64,000 bases of DNA from Chromatiaceae bacterium (GTDB lineage Bacteria; Pseudomonadota; Gammaproteobacteria; Chromatiales; Chromatiaceae). The notes beneath the pieces are model-generated. The model did not search any database. It saw only the letters and a list, made by a program, of their open reading frames with translations, and had not been told where the DNA came from. The stretch covers positions 214,219-278,218 of the forward strand of contig JALWWO010000020.1 in NCBI GenBank assembly GCA_027078745.1, given 5' to 3'. The translations under genes and the position numbers were made by a program. Positions 1 through 11,366 of this stretch are shown piece by piece; position 1 is the first letter of the stretch; each line of letters opens with the position of its first letter.

Positions 1-465
1 GGCCTCCACCGCACAGGCCACGGCGAGATAGGTTTTTCCCGTGCCCGCCGGCCCGATCCCGAAGTTGATATCGTGCTGAGCGATGGCGTCCAGATAAGCC
101 TGTTGATTCGGGCCTCTCGCCCGAATGAGGGCCCGCCTGAGACGGATCACCCGTTCTTGCTGCCGATCCCCAGCCGGGACTTCCAAAGAGTCCATGCCGG
201 ATTCTTGAAGATAGAGATGGATGATTTCTGGGTTCAAGTCTTGCTCTTCCGTGGCGGCATAGAGCTGCAAGAGGAGCTGTTCCCCCCTGCGCACCGCCCG
301 CTTTTCTCCGATGAGCCGGAACCGATGGCCCCGATTGGCAATCTCGATGCCTAATCGGCGTTCGATCTGGCGCAGATGGGCATCGGTTTGTCCGCTGAGA
401 TTGGCCAGGCGTTCGTTATCCTCTGGAATCAGTTGAAAATCTCGGGTTTCTGGATGCAGTCCCAT
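1..465 (-). CDS. phoH: PhoH-like ATPase, C-terminal part beyond the window edge
   Basis: Only the first 155 codons lie in the window; the reading frame runs off base 1. The start is the ATG at 465-463, giving MGLHPETRDFQL. A P-loop GPAGTGKT sits at residues 138-145 (bases 31-54), preceded by the GIGPAG context typical of PhoH nucleoside-triphosphatases. The N-terminal 110 residues resemble the small RNA-binding-like domain seen before the ATPase domain in this family. It starts 8 bases after the miaB stop, so the two are probably cotranscribed; miaB-phoH-ybeY is a conserved gammaproteobacterial order. The likely role is RNA metabolism or ribosome maturation with YbeY, from family knowledge. 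Confidence 0.9.
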   Translation of the reverse strand, partial: MGLHPETRDFQLIPEDNERLANLSGQTDAHLRQIERRLGIEIANRGHRFRLIGEKRAVRRGEQLLLQLYAATEEQDLNPEIIHLYLQESGMDSLEVPAGDRQQERVIRLRRALIRARGPNQQAYLDAIAQHDINFGIGPAGTGKTYLAVACAVEA

Positions 466-473
466 ATTCTTCG

Positions 474-1808
474 CTAGCTCAGGCGTTCTCCTCGGAGGGA
501 ATGGGGCAGGGCTTCCGTGATGCGCACCTGAACGAACTGTCCGATGAGTTCCGGTGGCCCGGGGAAGTTGACCACCCGATTGTTTTCCGTGCGACCGGCC
601 AGTTCTCTGGGATTTTTGCGGGAAGGGCCTTCCACCAGGATGCGGGCCCGGGTGCCCACCATGCGGCGGCTGATGGCCTGGGCTTGCCGCGCGAGCCGCG
701 CTTGCAGCCGCAGCAGCCGTTCCTGCTTCACCGATTGGGGCACCGGATCGGGCAGCTCTGCCGCCGGCGTGCCCGGGCGTCGGCTGTAGATAAAACTGTA
801 GCTTCCATCGAAACCGACGGTTTCCACCAGATCCAAAGTGGCCTGAAAATCCGCTTCCGTTTCGCCGGGGAAGCCCACGATGAAATCCGAAGAAATGCTG
901 ATGTCCGGGCGGGCACGGCGAAGTTGGCGGATCTTGTCCAAGTATTCTTGTCGAGTGTGGCCGCGCTTCATGGCGGCGAGGATGCGATCCGATCCGCTCT
1001 GCACCGGCAGATGCAGATGACCGGCGAGGCTAGGCACTTCTTTGTGCGCATCGATGAGGGAATCCGAGAATTCCACCGGATGGGAAGTGGTGTAGCGGAT
1101 GCGGCCGATGCCCTCGATGGCGGCCAAGTAGCGGATCAACAGGGCGAGATCTGCGACGGTGCCATCGTGCATCAGGCCCCGATAGGCGTTCACGTTCTGA
1201 CCTAGCAGGGTGATTTCCCGCACGCCCTGTTCCGCCAGGTTAGCCACCTCTGCGATTACATCATCGAAAGGGCGGCTGATTTCCTCCCCTCGGGTGTAGG
1301 GTACCACGCAATAGGTGCAGTATTTGGAACAGCCCTCCATCACGGACACAAAGGCGGTGGGTCCCTCCGCCCGCGGCGCCGGCAGGCAGTCAAACTTTTC
1401 GATCTCCGGAAAGGAAACATCGATCTGCGCTTCCCCCGCCTGAGCCAGGGATTGCAGCATCTGGGGCAATCGGTGCAGGGTCTGGGGTCCGAAAACCAGA
1501 TCCACATAGGGGGCGCGGTCGCGGAGCTGCTCCCCTTCTTGACTGGCCACACAGCCCCCCACGCCGATCACCACCTCCGGCCGGCGCTGTTTGAACACCT
1601 TCCAGCGGCCCAGGGTGGAAAAAACTTTTTCCTGGGCTTTCTCTCGGATGGAGCAGGTGTTGAGCAGCAGCACATCCGCCGCTTCCGGACGGGAGACCAG
1701 GGCCAGACCATGGGAGGCTCGGAGCACATCCGCCATGCGCTGGGCGTCGTACTCGTTCATCTGGCAACCGTTGGTCTGAATATAGAGGGTCTTCCACATA
1801 GATTTCAT
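474..1808 (-). CDS. miaB: tRNA-2-methylthio-N6-dimethylallyladenosine synthase MiaB
   Basis: This radical-SAM methylthiotransferase modifies A37 of tRNAs that read UNN codons. The 444 residues match the family length. The N-terminal UPF0004 domain supplies cluster cysteines C15, C52 and C86. The radical-SAM motif CSKYCTYC places C160, C164 and C167 on the second 4Fe-4S cluster. A TRAM-type RNA-binding domain fills the last 70 residues. Start is the ATG at 1808; a second ATG three codons later (1799) would also fit the family N-terminus, and neither has a strong ribosome site. phoH follows 8 bases downstream. Confidence 0.97.
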   Translation of the reverse strand: MKSMWKTLYIQTNGCQMNEYDAQRMADVLRASHGLALVSRPEAADVLLLNTCSIREKAQEKVFSTLGRWKVFKQRRPEVVIGVGGCVASQEGEQLRDRAPYVDLVFGPQTLHRLPQMLQSLAQAGEAQIDVSFPEIEKFDCLPAPRAEGPTAFVSVMEGCSKYCTYCVVPYTRGEEISRPFDDVIAEVANLAEQGVREITLLGQNVNAYRGLMHDGTVADLALLIRYLAAIEGIGRIRYTTSHPVEFSDSLIDAHKEVPSLAGHLHLPVQSGSDRILAAMKRGHTRQEYLDKIRQLRRARPDISISSDFIVGFPGETEADFQATLDLVETVGFDGSYSFIYSRRPGTPAAELPDPVPQSVKQERLLRLQARLARQAQAISRRMVGTRARILVEGPSRKNPRELAGRTENNRVVNFPGPPELIGQFVQVRITEALPHSLRGERLS

Positions 1809-1895
1809 GGAAATGCTCTAAGATTGACGGGTTCTCCACGCATTATGTTACGCTGCTTTGCGCAAATTCTGTGCCCAGCAGCTCTTCGAACGCCT

Positions 1896-3392
1896 ATGTT
1901 ATTGCAGCCTGTCATTCTCTCCGGCGGTTCTGGAACCCGCCTGTGGCCCCTTTCTCGGGAAGCCTATCCCAAGCAATTCCTTCCCCTCACCGGTGAGCAT
2001 ACCATGCTACAGGAAACAATACGGCGGCTCGATGGCTTAGAGGCGGAATATCCCCGCCAAGCCATCGGCCTGCTAGAGCCCCTCGTAGTGTGCAATGAGG
2101 CCCATCGCTTCCTGGTGGCGGAGCAATTCCGCGTCCTGGGCCGCACGCCAGCAGCCATCCTGTTGGAGCCCCGAGGGCGCAACACCGCGCCTGCTCTGAC
2201 CATCGCTGCCCTCGCCGCCACCCGACAGGGACAAGATCCGGTGCTGCTGGTCATGCCGGCGGATCATACCATGCGAAACGAAGCGGGATTCCGGCGGGTG
2301 GTAGCGGATGGCTTCCAGTTGGCGGGGCAAGGGGCCGTGATCACCTTCGGCGTGGTGCCCGATAAGCCGGAAACCGGCTATGGCTATATCCGCCAGGGAG
2401 AACCCTTCTCTGCGGAAGGACTTCAGGGTTCCGCCTTCCAGCTGCGGGCCTTCGTGGAGAAACCAGACGCAGAGACCGCCGCGAACTACCTGGCCACCGG
2501 GGAATATCTCTGGAACAGCGGCATCTTCATGATGAAGGCCTCCCTCTGGCTGCGTCTGATCCAGCGGTTCCGCCCGGACATCGCGGAAGCCGCCGCCAAG
2601 GCCTGGGAAAACGGCCGAGCGGAAGGGGATTTCCTCCGATTGGACGAAGCCGCCTTCCGCGCCTGTCCCAGCGATTCCATCGACTATGCGGTCATGGAAC
2701 GGCTTTCCGGAGAAGAAACCCCAACAGACCCCCCCGCCCTGGTGCTGCCCCTGGATGTGGGTTGGTCTGATGTGGGGGCCTGGTCTGCCCTCTGGGAGGT
2801 GCGGGAGCAGGACGAGGAAGGCAACGTGCTGGACGGCGATGCCTTCGTGCACAAGGCGAAGAACAATCTGTTAGTCGCCCAGCATCGCATGGTAGCCGCC
2901 ATCGGGGTGGAGAATCTCATGGTGATCGAAACCCCGGATGCGGTGTTGGTGGTGGACAAGGATCATGCCCAGGATGTGAAGGCGGTCACCCAGTATTTGA
3001 AGCACAAGGGGCGGCGGGAGCTGCGCCATCATCAGCGTTCCCATCGACCCTGGGGGGATTTCGAATCCATCGGGCGCGGGGAGCGTTATCAGGTCAAGCG
3101 CCTGCGGGTGAAACCCGGGGAATCCCTCTCTTTGCAGATGCATCATCATCGGGCGGAGCATTGGATTGTGGTTTCTGGAACTGCTCGGGTGACCAAGGAA
3201 GATCAGGTCTTTCTGCTCACGGAAAACCAATCTACCTATATTCCCCTGGGGGCTAAACACCGGCTGGAAAACCCGGGCACCATTCCCTTAGAGATCATCG
3301 AAGTGCAATCTGGTGCCTATCTGGGAGAAGATGACATCGTGCGCTTCGAAGATGTCTATCATCGGGACACGGCAGAAGCGGAGAACGACTGA
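1896..3392 (+). CDS. mannose-1-phosphate guanylyltransferase / mannose-6-phosphate isomerase (bifunctional type II)
   Basis: Makes GDP-mannose from mannose-1-phosphate and GTP, and interconverts mannose-6-P and fructose-6-P (ManC/AlgA/XanB type). The protein is 498 aa. The pyrophosphorylase signature [12 protein letters not shown] lies at residues 8-19 and FVEKP near residue 175. The C-terminal cupin isomerase domain carries MHHHRAEHW followed by a GTA turn. The frame is open for another 148 codons upstream, but that part overlaps the divergent miaB and has no family similarity, so the ATG at 1896 was chosen. ychF begins 2 bases after the stop. The phosphomannomutase expected to supply its substrate would be AlgC, yet the AlgC-like protein in this window lacks catalytic residues. 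Confidence 0.93.
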   Translation: MLLQPVILSGGSGTRLWPLSREAYPKQFLPLTGEHTMLQETIRRLDGLEAEYPRQAIGLLEPLVVCNEAHRFLVAEQFRVLGRTPAAILLEPRGRNTAPALTIAALAATRQGQDPVLLVMPADHTMRNEAGFRRVVADGFQLAGQGAVITFGVVPDKPETGYGYIRQGEPFSAEGLQGSAFQLRAFVEKPDAETAANYLATGEYLWNSGIFMMKASLWLRLIQRFRPDIAEAAAKAWENGRAEGDFLRLDEAAFRACPSDSIDYAVMERLSGEETPTDPPALVLPLDVGWSDVGAWSALWEVREQDEEGNVLDGDAFVHKAKNNLLVAQHRMVAAIGVENLMVIETPDAVLVVDKDHAQDVKAVTQYLKHKGRRELRHHQRSHRPWGDFESIGRGERYQVKRLRVKPGESLSLQMHHHRAEHWIVVSGTARVTKEDQVFLLTENQSTYIPLGAKHRLENPGTIPLEIIEVQSGAYLGEDDIVRFEDVYHRDTAEAEND

Positions 3393-3394
3393 TC

Positions 3395-4486
3395 ATGGGG
3401 TTCAAATGCGGCATCGTGGGCCTGCCCAACGTGGGCAAGTCCACCCTGTTCAACGCCCTCACCCGATCCCGCATCGCAGCGGAAAACTATCCCTTCTGCA
3501 CCATCGAACCCAATGTGGGCATCGTACCCCTGCCGGATGACCGCCTGAACGCCATCGCAGAGATCGTGCAACCCAAGCAGGTGATCCCCACCACCATGCA
3601 GTTCGTGGACATCGCCGGATTGGTGGCGGGGGCTTCTCAGGGGGAAGGACTGGGCAATCAGTTTCTAGCCAACATTCGGGAAACCGATGCCATCGCCCAG
3701 GTGGTGCGCTGCTTCACGGAAGGGGAGGTGGTGCATGTGGCGGGCACGGTGGATCCCCGCAGCGATATGGAAACCATTAACACCGAGCTGGCCTTGGCGG
3801 ATCTGGAATCCGTGAGCAAGGCCCTGGCGCGGACCGCCAAGCAAGCCAAGACCGGTGACAAGGAAGCCCGAACGCGGCAGGCCCTGTTGGAACGGGTGGC
3901 CCAGCATCTGGACGAGGGAAAGCCGGTGCGCAGCCTGTCGCTGACCGAGGAAGAACGCGGGATGCTGCGGGATCTCTTTCTGCTCACCGCCAAGCCCATT
4001 CTCTACATCGCCAATGTGGATGAGGATGGCTTGGAAAACAATCCCCTGCTGGAGGCAGTGCAGTCGGTGGCCGCTCAGGAGGGAGCGGAAGTGGTGCCCC
4101 TGTGCGCGGCGCTGGAAGCGGAGATCGCCGCCCTGGAGCCGGAGGAACAGGGGGAATTCCTGGCGGATCTGGGCTTGAAAGAACCCGGATTACATCGGGT
4201 AGTGCGGGCAGGCTATCGCTTGCTCGGCCTGGAAACCTACTTCACCGCCGGCCCCAAGGAGGCCCGGGCTTGGACCATTCCCAAGGGCACCAAAGCTCCC
4301 CAAGCGGCCGGAGTGATTCACACGGATTTCGAGCGGGGCTTCATTCGGGCGGAGGTCATCGCCTATGCGGATTTCATCGCCTACGGCGGCGAGCAGGGGG
4401 CCCGAGAAGCGGGGCGCTTGCGGCTGGAAGGCAAGGAGTATGTGGTGCAGGATGGGGACTTGATGCATTTCCGCTTCAATGTCTAG
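3395..4486 (+). CDS. ychF: redox-regulated ATPase YchF (Obg family)
   Basis: Universally conserved Obg-type P-loop NTPase that binds ATP rather than GTP and associates with ribosomes. The 363 aa match the family length. G1 is GLPNVGKS at residues 9-16; DIAGL is the G3 region; the G4 region reads NVDE instead of NKxD, which is the hallmark of the ATP-binding subgroup. A C-terminal TGS domain follows. The start is the ATG two bases after the manC-type stop. The stop codon is shared with the convergent membrane protein gene through CTAG at 4483-4486. Confidence 0.96.
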   Translation: MGFKCGIVGLPNVGKSTLFNALTRSRIAAENYPFCTIEPNVGIVPLPDDRLNAIAEIVQPKQVIPTTMQFVDIAGLVAGASQGEGLGNQFLANIRETDAIAQVVRCFTEGEVVHVAGTVDPRSDMETINTELALADLESVSKALARTAKQAKTGDKEARTRQALLERVAQHLDEGKPVRSLSLTEEERGMLRDLFLLTAKPILYIANVDEDGLENNPLLEAVQSVAAQEGAEVVPLCAALEAEIAALEPEEQGEFLADLGLKEPGLHRVVRAGYRLLGLETYFTAGPKEARAWTIPKGTKAPQAAGVIHTDFERGFIRAEVIAYADFIAYGGEQGAREAGRLRLEGKEYVVQDGDLMHFRFNV

Positions 4487-5169
4487 GCAGGGAATAGCAC
4501 CTGCCAACTGGCGTAGAGTCCGAAGCTGAGCACTAGCCCCCCGGCGATGCGCCTTGTCCAGGGGTTGTGCATCCAGTGGGCGGCGGCACCGACCAACAGG
4601 CCCATGCCCAGCAGATTGGGCAGGGTGCCGAGACCGAAGCTCAGGAGCAGCAACGCGCCCGCCCCAGCGCTGCCGGCGGAGAGGGCCCAGATCAACATGC
4701 TGTACACCAGGCCGCAGGGAATCCAAGCCCAGAGAAAGCCCAGCGCCAGGGCTTGCGGCAGGGAGCGGATGGGCAAGAGCCGCCGGCCCAAGGGCTCGAT
4801 CCGCCGCCAGAGCCGTTCTCCCCCGCGTTCCAGATAGCGCAACCCCATCCACCAGCCGCCGAGATAAGCGCCCAAGGCGATCATAAAGAGGGCGGCGATG
4901 CCGTAGAGCAGCCGTTGCGCATGGTGCAAAGGGGCTGCGCCCAGGAGCATCTGACCGAATCCCCCCACGAGGGCACCGGCCGCGCCATAGCCCAGCAAGC
5001 GACCCAGGTTATAGCCCAATTGCTGGAGAAAAAGACTGGCCCCGGAAGCGCGGTTCTGGGGATCAATGCCCAGGGTCAGGCTCGTGACGATGCCACCGCA
5101 CATACCCAAACAGTGCACACCGCCCAACAGACCCACGAGAAAAGCCGCTGCAAAGGTTTCGATCCCCAT
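4483..5169 (-). CDS. sulfite exporter TauE/SafE-type (DsbD_2-like) membrane protein
   Basis: A 228-aa protein with about six hydrophobic helices. It opens with a helix containing [10 protein letters not shown], the cysteine motif (C20, C24) of the DsbD_2/UreH-like transmembrane family that databases often name sulfite exporter TauE/SafE. Members move metals or electrons across the inner membrane, and many sit near cytochrome oxidase maturation genes, but no such gene is adjacent here and the substrate cannot be read from the sequence. It converges on ychF with a four-base shared stop and diverges from pyrE. Confidence 0.82.
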   Translation of the reverse strand: MGIETFAAAFLVGLLGGVHCLGMCGGIVTSLTLGIDPQNRASGASLFLQQLGYNLGRLLGYGAAGALVGGFGQMLLGAAPLHHAQRLLYGIAALFMIALGAYLGGWWMGLRYLERGGERLWRRIEPLGRRLLPIRSLPQALALGFLWAWIPCGLVYSMLIWALSAGSAGAGALLLLSFGLGTLPNLLGMGLLVGAAAHWMHNPWTRRIAGGLVLSFGLYASWQVLFPA

Positions 5170-5199
5170 AGATCGCCAGGATTAGATTGTCTGTTACTA

Positions 5200-5214
5200 G
5201 AAGCAAACTGCTTC
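5200..5214. other. short perfect inverted repeat in the divergent pyrE promoter region
   Basis: GAAGCA, AAC, TGCTTC forms a perfect 6-bp stem with a 3-base loop between the divergent DsbD_2-like gene and pyrE. It could be a small operator or an mRNA hairpin in the pyrE leader. No T-run follows it. Function is unknown. Confidence 0.3.
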
Positions 5215-5268
5215 CGCAGGCTCAGGAAAGCGGTATTATCTAGAAATCTAACGGAGGTGGGGAAGAGG

Positions 5269-5910
5269 ATGCAGTCGTATCAGCGCGAATTCTTACAATT
5301 TTCCTTGGATCTAGGGGTGCTCCGTTTCGGCGAATTCGTGCTGAAATCCGGTCGAAAAAGCCCCTATTTTTTTAACGCCGGTCTCTTTCACAGCGGTGCT
5401 GCCCTCGCCAAACTCGGCGAGTTCTACGCCCAAGCCCTCCTCGATTCGGGGCTTTCCTTCGATCTGCTCTATGGGCCCGCCTACAAGGGCATTCCCCTGG
5501 CGACCGCCACTAGCATTGCCTTAGCAACCCATTATCAACGCGATGTGCCCTATGCCTTCAACCGGAAGGAGGCCAAGGATCACGGGGAAGGGGGCGTCAT
5601 CGTAGGCCACCCCCTGCGAGGCAAGGTTCTGATCGTCGACGATGTGATCACCTCCGGTGCCTCGGTGCGGGAATCCCTCGCGATCATCCAAGCCCAAGGG
5701 GCTCAGGTGGCGGGGGTGCTCATCGCCTTGGATCGGCAGGAACGGGGACAGGGGCAAACTTCTGCCCTGGAAGAAGTGCGGCACCAGCTGGGACTACCCG
5801 TACTCAGCCTCATCACCCTCGACAATTTGGTGCGCTTTTTGGAAGAATCTTCACAGAATTCCAAGGAATTGCAGGCGCTAAAACGCTATCGAAGACGATA
5901 TGGCATCTGA
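5269..5910 (+). CDS. pyrE: orotate phosphoribosyltransferase
   Basis: Converts orotate and PRPP to OMP in pyrimidine synthesis. The 213 aa equal the E. coli length. The PRPP-binding motif [13 protein letters not shown] lies near residues 121-133, and the N-terminal orotate-contact segment [12 protein letters not shown] is present. The frame is open upstream across the divergent membrane protein gene, but family alignment and a GGAGG at 5253-5257 support the ATG at 5269. In Pseudomonas pyrE neighbours argB and algC; here it is turned to the opposite strand from them. Confidence 0.96.
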   Translation: MQSYQREFLQFSLDLGVLRFGEFVLKSGRKSPYFFNAGLFHSGAALAKLGEFYAQALLDSGLSFDLLYGPAYKGIPLATATSIALATHYQRDVPYAFNRKEAKDHGEGGVIVGHPLRGKVLIVDDVITSGASVRESLAIIQAQGAQVAGVLIALDRQERGQGQTSALEEVRHQLGLPVLSLITLDNLVRFLEESSQNSKELQALKRYRRRYGI

Positions 5911-5923
5911 CGAGCGGGGGCAG

Positions 5924-7807
<1,884 letters not shown>

Positions 7808-7825
7808 CTAGGCACTCCGATGAGC

Positions 7826-10800
7826 TTAAAAGGGCAGGTTCAATTTCGGTGCAACCGCCTGGAAGATCGACCGCATCAGTTCCATCACCCCGCGCAGGGC
7901 GGCTTCGTCTGCTCCCTCAAAGTGGAATCGGAGCTGGTCATCCGCCGCTTGGACGAGTCCAGCTCCCTCAGAGCAGTCAATGCGCAAGCCATCGATCTTG
8001 AAGACCTGAGCGTCTTCCAGACGATCCGCTGCCGCTAGGCATTGTTCCATGAGCTTTTGGGCTTCCCCCTCAGCTAAAGGGAGAACGATCTCGGGAACGG
8101 ATACGGAGGGGGGCAAGTCGGCAAACACTTCCGTGCTGGATCGGGGGTCCAAGGCGAGGATTTCCAACAGCCGAGCGCCTGCATACAGGGCATCATCGAA
8201 TCCGTTCCAACGGTCCCGCAGGAAGATCCGCCCGTCCCAAGTACCCGCGATGAGGGCATTGCTCTCGGCTAATTTCTCCTGCATCGCGCTGCGCCTCGAC
8301 GGCATCATCACCGGCAACCCGCCGTTCATGAGGATGCTGCCGGGCAACCGATGACCGCATTTCACATCGAAGATCACATCGGTGCCGGGGTTTCGAGACA
8401 GCACATCCTGAATCAGGATCATGAGCAACCGATCTCCCCAATGCATGTTGCCCTGGGCATCCACGAGTCCCAGACGATCCCCATCTCCATCGAAGAGCAG
8501 GCCCAGATCTGCGCCTTCCTCCTGCACGCGACTTTGCAAGGCTTTGAAACAATCTGCTCGAACGGGGTCGGAAACCAACCCGTTGGGAAAACCGGCCGAT
8601 GGATCGCAATGCAGTTCGATCACTTCTACATCCAGGGCTCGATATAACGCAGGGGCGAGCCGAGAGGCCGCCCCGTTGCCACAGTCCAGAACGATCTTCA
8701 GGGAGCGGGCGAGGGCGATGTCCGACTGCACTTGCTGGATATAGGCCTCGTGCAAATCCTGCTGTTGATAGCTTCCCGCCCCTTTGGGGAAATCCTCGCG
8801 CAACAATCGGATGCGCAGGGTTTCCAATTCCTTTTCGTTCAGCGGCTTCCCGCCGATCAACACCTTCATTCCATTGTGATCCGGTGGCTGATGGCCAGCG
8901 GTCACCATGACCCCCGAACTGCTTTCCTGCGCTGCGGCAAAGCAGACCAGGGGCGTGGGCACCAAGCCCAGATCTACCACCCGGCAGCCGCTCTCCTGCA
9001 GACCTCGGACCAGGGCCTGTGTCATTTTCTTGCTGGAAGTCCGGGTATCCTGTCCCACATAGCATTGGGACTGATCCCGTTCCTGCATCGCTTCCGCGAT
9101 GGCCCGCCCCATGTTTCGAACTAAATGGAGGGTCAGATCCTCCCCGAACACCCCGCGAATCTCCCCTTCGTGGAAGAGGCGGCGGCTAGCTTCCGCTAGG
9201 GGACCGGTGAACTGCGCATCCCCAGGGCGCGAGGGTGCCTCTGGCTCCAACAGGGGTTCCACATCCCAAGCTTCGGCTTCTTCCTCTTCGGACATGGGCA
9301 CGAGCTCATCCAGATCGATTTCGTCGAAATCCAGGGGTTCCACGGCAGGCGCTTTTTCCCCCGCTTTCCCTTGCACAGCTTGCGCGCGTTCCTCTCGGGC
9401 GGGCGGTCCTGCCTCCTCCCATCCCTCTGATTCGTCATCCAGATCCAGGGCGTCTAGGTCTGAGATCTCCAGTGCTTCTGCTTTTTCTGCGGGCTGCTCT
9501 GGCTCAGCTTTTTCCGGTGCTTGCTGTTCCTTTTTCCGGATGCCGGCATATTTTTCTGAAAGGGCGCTGAGGGTTTGGGCTTCCACTTCCACCGCTTCAT
9601 CCGCCGCATCTGCATTGCGGAAGAACTCTTCTAGCGCCGGCGGGATATCGGAATCCAATTCCTCCGAATCCTCAGAAGCCGCCACTTGAGAATCTTCCGA
9701 TTCTTTCGCATCGCTGGCAGGTGCTTGGGAAACCTTTGAGCGCTTCTCCCCCGGTGGCTTCTCTTCCCGGGACTGCTCAGATTCCGAAAGCGCCGCCGCT
9801 TCCGCCGCTTTCGAAGTACGCGGTCCCTCGCTCGAAACTGAGGCGAGCTCCTGCAGGGCGTAGTGAACACGCATGCCCACCGCATAAGTCTCTTGAAAAT
9901 CATAGCGAGGCTTGCCGGGCTTTCCTCGGTGGGCGACGGCCTCTACCGCAGCGGCGAGCCGCAACAGATCCTCTTCCAAGGCATTTTGGATGCGGCGGGC
10001 AGGAAACCAGATCACGAAGGCGAGGAGGCCTAAGCTGAGCCCATAGGCTAGCAACCACCAGACCGGAGAAAAGGTCTCTGAGAAGGCGGGGGGAGCCGCC
10101 CAGACGGCCAGTTCCCATCGGGTATTCCGCACGGGGATCCGATCGCTGGGTTCTCCGGCAGGCGGCTTCCGGCTCTGACCCAGATTTAAGGTAATCAGGT
10201 GATTGCCGACGCGCTGTTGCAGAAAGGCGGGGTTTTCCTTCCCCAAAACAGCGCTGGGGTCAGGCAATAAGGACAGCGGCAAGGCTACATGAATCACCCC
10301 AAGCAACTGTTTCCCTTCATAGACAGGCGCTGCAAGGGCGATGTGTTCATCTTTCTGGCCGACCCGATGGACTTCCAGGGGTGGGATCTGCTGATCCTCT
10401 CGCGCTTGGCGCACCAGATCTAGCCCTGCATAGCTCAGCCCGCGCCCATCCTGAATAACGGCATCTTGGGAACGGCTGGGAAACAGTCGCACGCGGATCG
10501 CTTGGGGAATGCGCTTTTTGAGGACGGTTTCCAGGACTCGCAGCTCGTCCAGATCCTGGGATGCTAAGACTTGAATCAGCCGCGCATCCTGGGTGAGCTG
10601 AGCGATATGGGTGCGGATCCCCTGGATCTGGCGATTCAGATCTTGAACGAAGATGCCAGCGCTGTGCTGAACATGGGTAAAATGATCGGTCTTCACGCGT
10701 TCATAATGCCCATAGAGCCCCATTCCAAAGAGGCCCAGCATAATGATCGCCACCCCCCCAAAACTGAGAGGAAAGAAGCTGAGCAAGTGGGGCAAACGCG

Positions 10801-10876
10801 GTTCTGCAGCTTTCCCTTTTTCCTCTTTCCCCCCTTGAGATGCTTTCTTGGATCGCATGGACGAAGGCAATTGCAT
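7826..10876 (-). CDS. AlgC-like phosphohexomutase-fold protein fused to a membrane sensor-like N-terminus; catalytic residues lost
   Basis: The 1016-aa protein has a helix at about 31-56, a roughly 215-residue extracytoplasmic region, a second helix at about 272-292, an acidic low-complexity linker (about 350-555) and a C-terminal phosphohexomutase fold (about 568-1016). That last half aligns end to end with AlgC (DIRGVVG-like, GLVPTP, FDVKC, GFDD.LYAGARLLEIL, ending NLPF). The metal loop DGDGDR (796-801) is intact. The phosphoserine loop TGSHNP reads TAGHQP (659-664), with Gly in place of the catalytic Ser. The sugar loop GEMSGH reads GTWDGR (878-883), KTGHS reads PSRRS, and the phosphate loop RASNTTP reads QAADDQL. 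Start is the ATG at 10876 with AAGG upstream; an earlier GTG or ATG would overlap dut. It is probably a non-catalytic membrane protein. Confidence 0.85.
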   Translation of the reverse strand: MQLPSSMRSKKASQGGKEEKGKAAEPRLPHLLSFFPLSFGGVAIIMLGLFGMGLYGHYERVKTDHFTHVQHSAGIFVQDLNRQIQGIRTHIAQLTQDARLIQVLASQDLDELRVLETVLKKRIPQAIRVRLFPSRSQDAVIQDGRGLSYAGLDLVRQAREDQQIPPLEVHRVGQKDEHIALAAPVYEGKQLLGVIHVALPLSLLPDPSAVLGKENPAFLQQRVGNHLITLNLGQSRKPPAGEPSDRIPVRNTRWELAVWAAPPAFSETFSPVWWLLAYGLSLGLLAFVIWFPARRIQNALEEDLLRLAAAVEAVAHRGKPGKPRYDFQETYAVGMRVHYALQELASVSSEGPRTSKAAEAAALSESEQSREEKPPGEKRSKVSQAPASDAKESEDSQVAASEDSEELDSDIPPALEEFFRNADAADEAVEVEAQTLSALSEKYAGIRKKEQQAPEKAEPEQPAEKAEALEISDLDALDLDDESEGWEEAGPPAREERAQAVQGKAGEKAPAVEPLDFDEIDLDELVPMSEEEEAEAWDVEPLLEPEAPSRPGDAQFTGPLAEASRRLFHEGEIRGVFGEDLTLHLVRNMGRAIAEAMQERDQSQCYVGQDTRTSSKKMTQALVRGLQESGCRVVDLGLVPTPLVCFAAAQESSSGVMVTAGHQPPDHNGMKVLIGGKPLNEKELETLRIRLLREDFPKGAGSYQQQDLHEAYIQQVQSDIALARSLKIVLDCGNGAASRLAPALYRALDVEVIELHCDPSAGFPNGLVSDPVRADCFKALQSRVQEEGADLGLLFDGDGDRLGLVDAQGNMHWGDRLLMILIQDVLSRNPGTDVIFDVKCGHRLPGSILMNGGLPVMMPSRRSAMQEKLAESNALIAGTWDGRIFLRDRWNGFDDALYAGARLLEILALDPRSSTEVFADLPPSVSVPEIVLPLAEGEAQKLMEQCLAAADRLEDAQVFKIDGLRIDCSEGAGLVQAADDQLRFHFEGADEAALRGVMELMRSIFQAVAPKLNLPF

Positions 10877-10907
10877 CTTCGATACCTTGATCTTTCCGAG
10901 GCTTTCT

Positions 10908-11366
10908 TCAGTACTGACCGGTATGCCCGAACCCACCGGCTCCCCTTGGAGAATCCGCAAAGGACTCGACCCGCTCGAATGCAGGCCGCAACACGGGCAC
11001 CAGGACGAGCTGGGCGATCCGCATGCCGACCTCGACCCGAAAGGGCGCGGTGCCCCGATTCCAACAGGAGATCAACAGGGGCCCTTGATAATCCGAATCG
11101 ATGAGCCCCACCAGGTTCCCCAACACGATGCCGTGGCGGTGGGCGAGGCCGGAGCGGGGCAGGATCATGCCCGCAACCCCTGGATTGCCGATGTGGATCG
11201 CCAAACCCGTGGGCAGTAGTTCCGCTTGGCCCGGCAGTAACGTCAAGGGTTCCCGCACCATGGCGCGGAGATCCAAGCCCGCCGAACCCTCGGTGGCATA
11301 ATCGGGCAGAGGGAATTGTTCCCCCAGGCGCTCATCGAGCACCTTCACTTGTAATTTGGGCAACAT
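10908..11366 (-). CDS. dut: dUTP diphosphatase
   Basis: Hydrolyses dUTP to dUMP, keeping uracil out of DNA and supplying dTMP synthesis. The 152 aa match trimeric dUTPases. Motif 1 GSAGLDLRA, motif 3 GLIDSDYQG and the C-terminal arm [10 protein letters not shown] are all present. The ATG at 11366 was chosen over a TTG at 11378 because GAGGAA lies 5-6 bases before it and the resulting N-terminus fits the family. It overlaps the end of coaBC by 35 bases, so translation is probably coupled. Confidence 0.95.
   Translation of the reverse strand: MLPKLQVKVLDERLGEQFPLPDYATEGSAGLDLRAMVREPLTLLPGQAELLPTGLAIHIGNPGVAGMILPRSGLAHRHGIVLGNLVGLIDSDYQGPLLISCWNRGTAPFRVEVGMRIAQLVLVPVLRPAFERVESFADSPRGAGGFGHTGQY

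Noticed and set aside
1452-1895. 148 further open codons in frame upstream of the manC-type start on plus
   Set aside because: They are antisense to miaB, have no family similarity, and the [12 protein letters not shown] signature begins seven residues after the ATG at 1896.
4567-5268. 234 open codons in frame ahead of pyrE
   Set aside because: They lie antisense to the DsbD_2-like membrane gene; PyrE alignment and the GGAGG site fix the start at 5269.
9099-9689. 196-aa plus-strand frame rich in Ser, Arg and Ala
   Set aside because: It is the antisense image of the Glu/Asp/Ser-rich linker of the AlgC-like protein; the composition explains the lack of stops.
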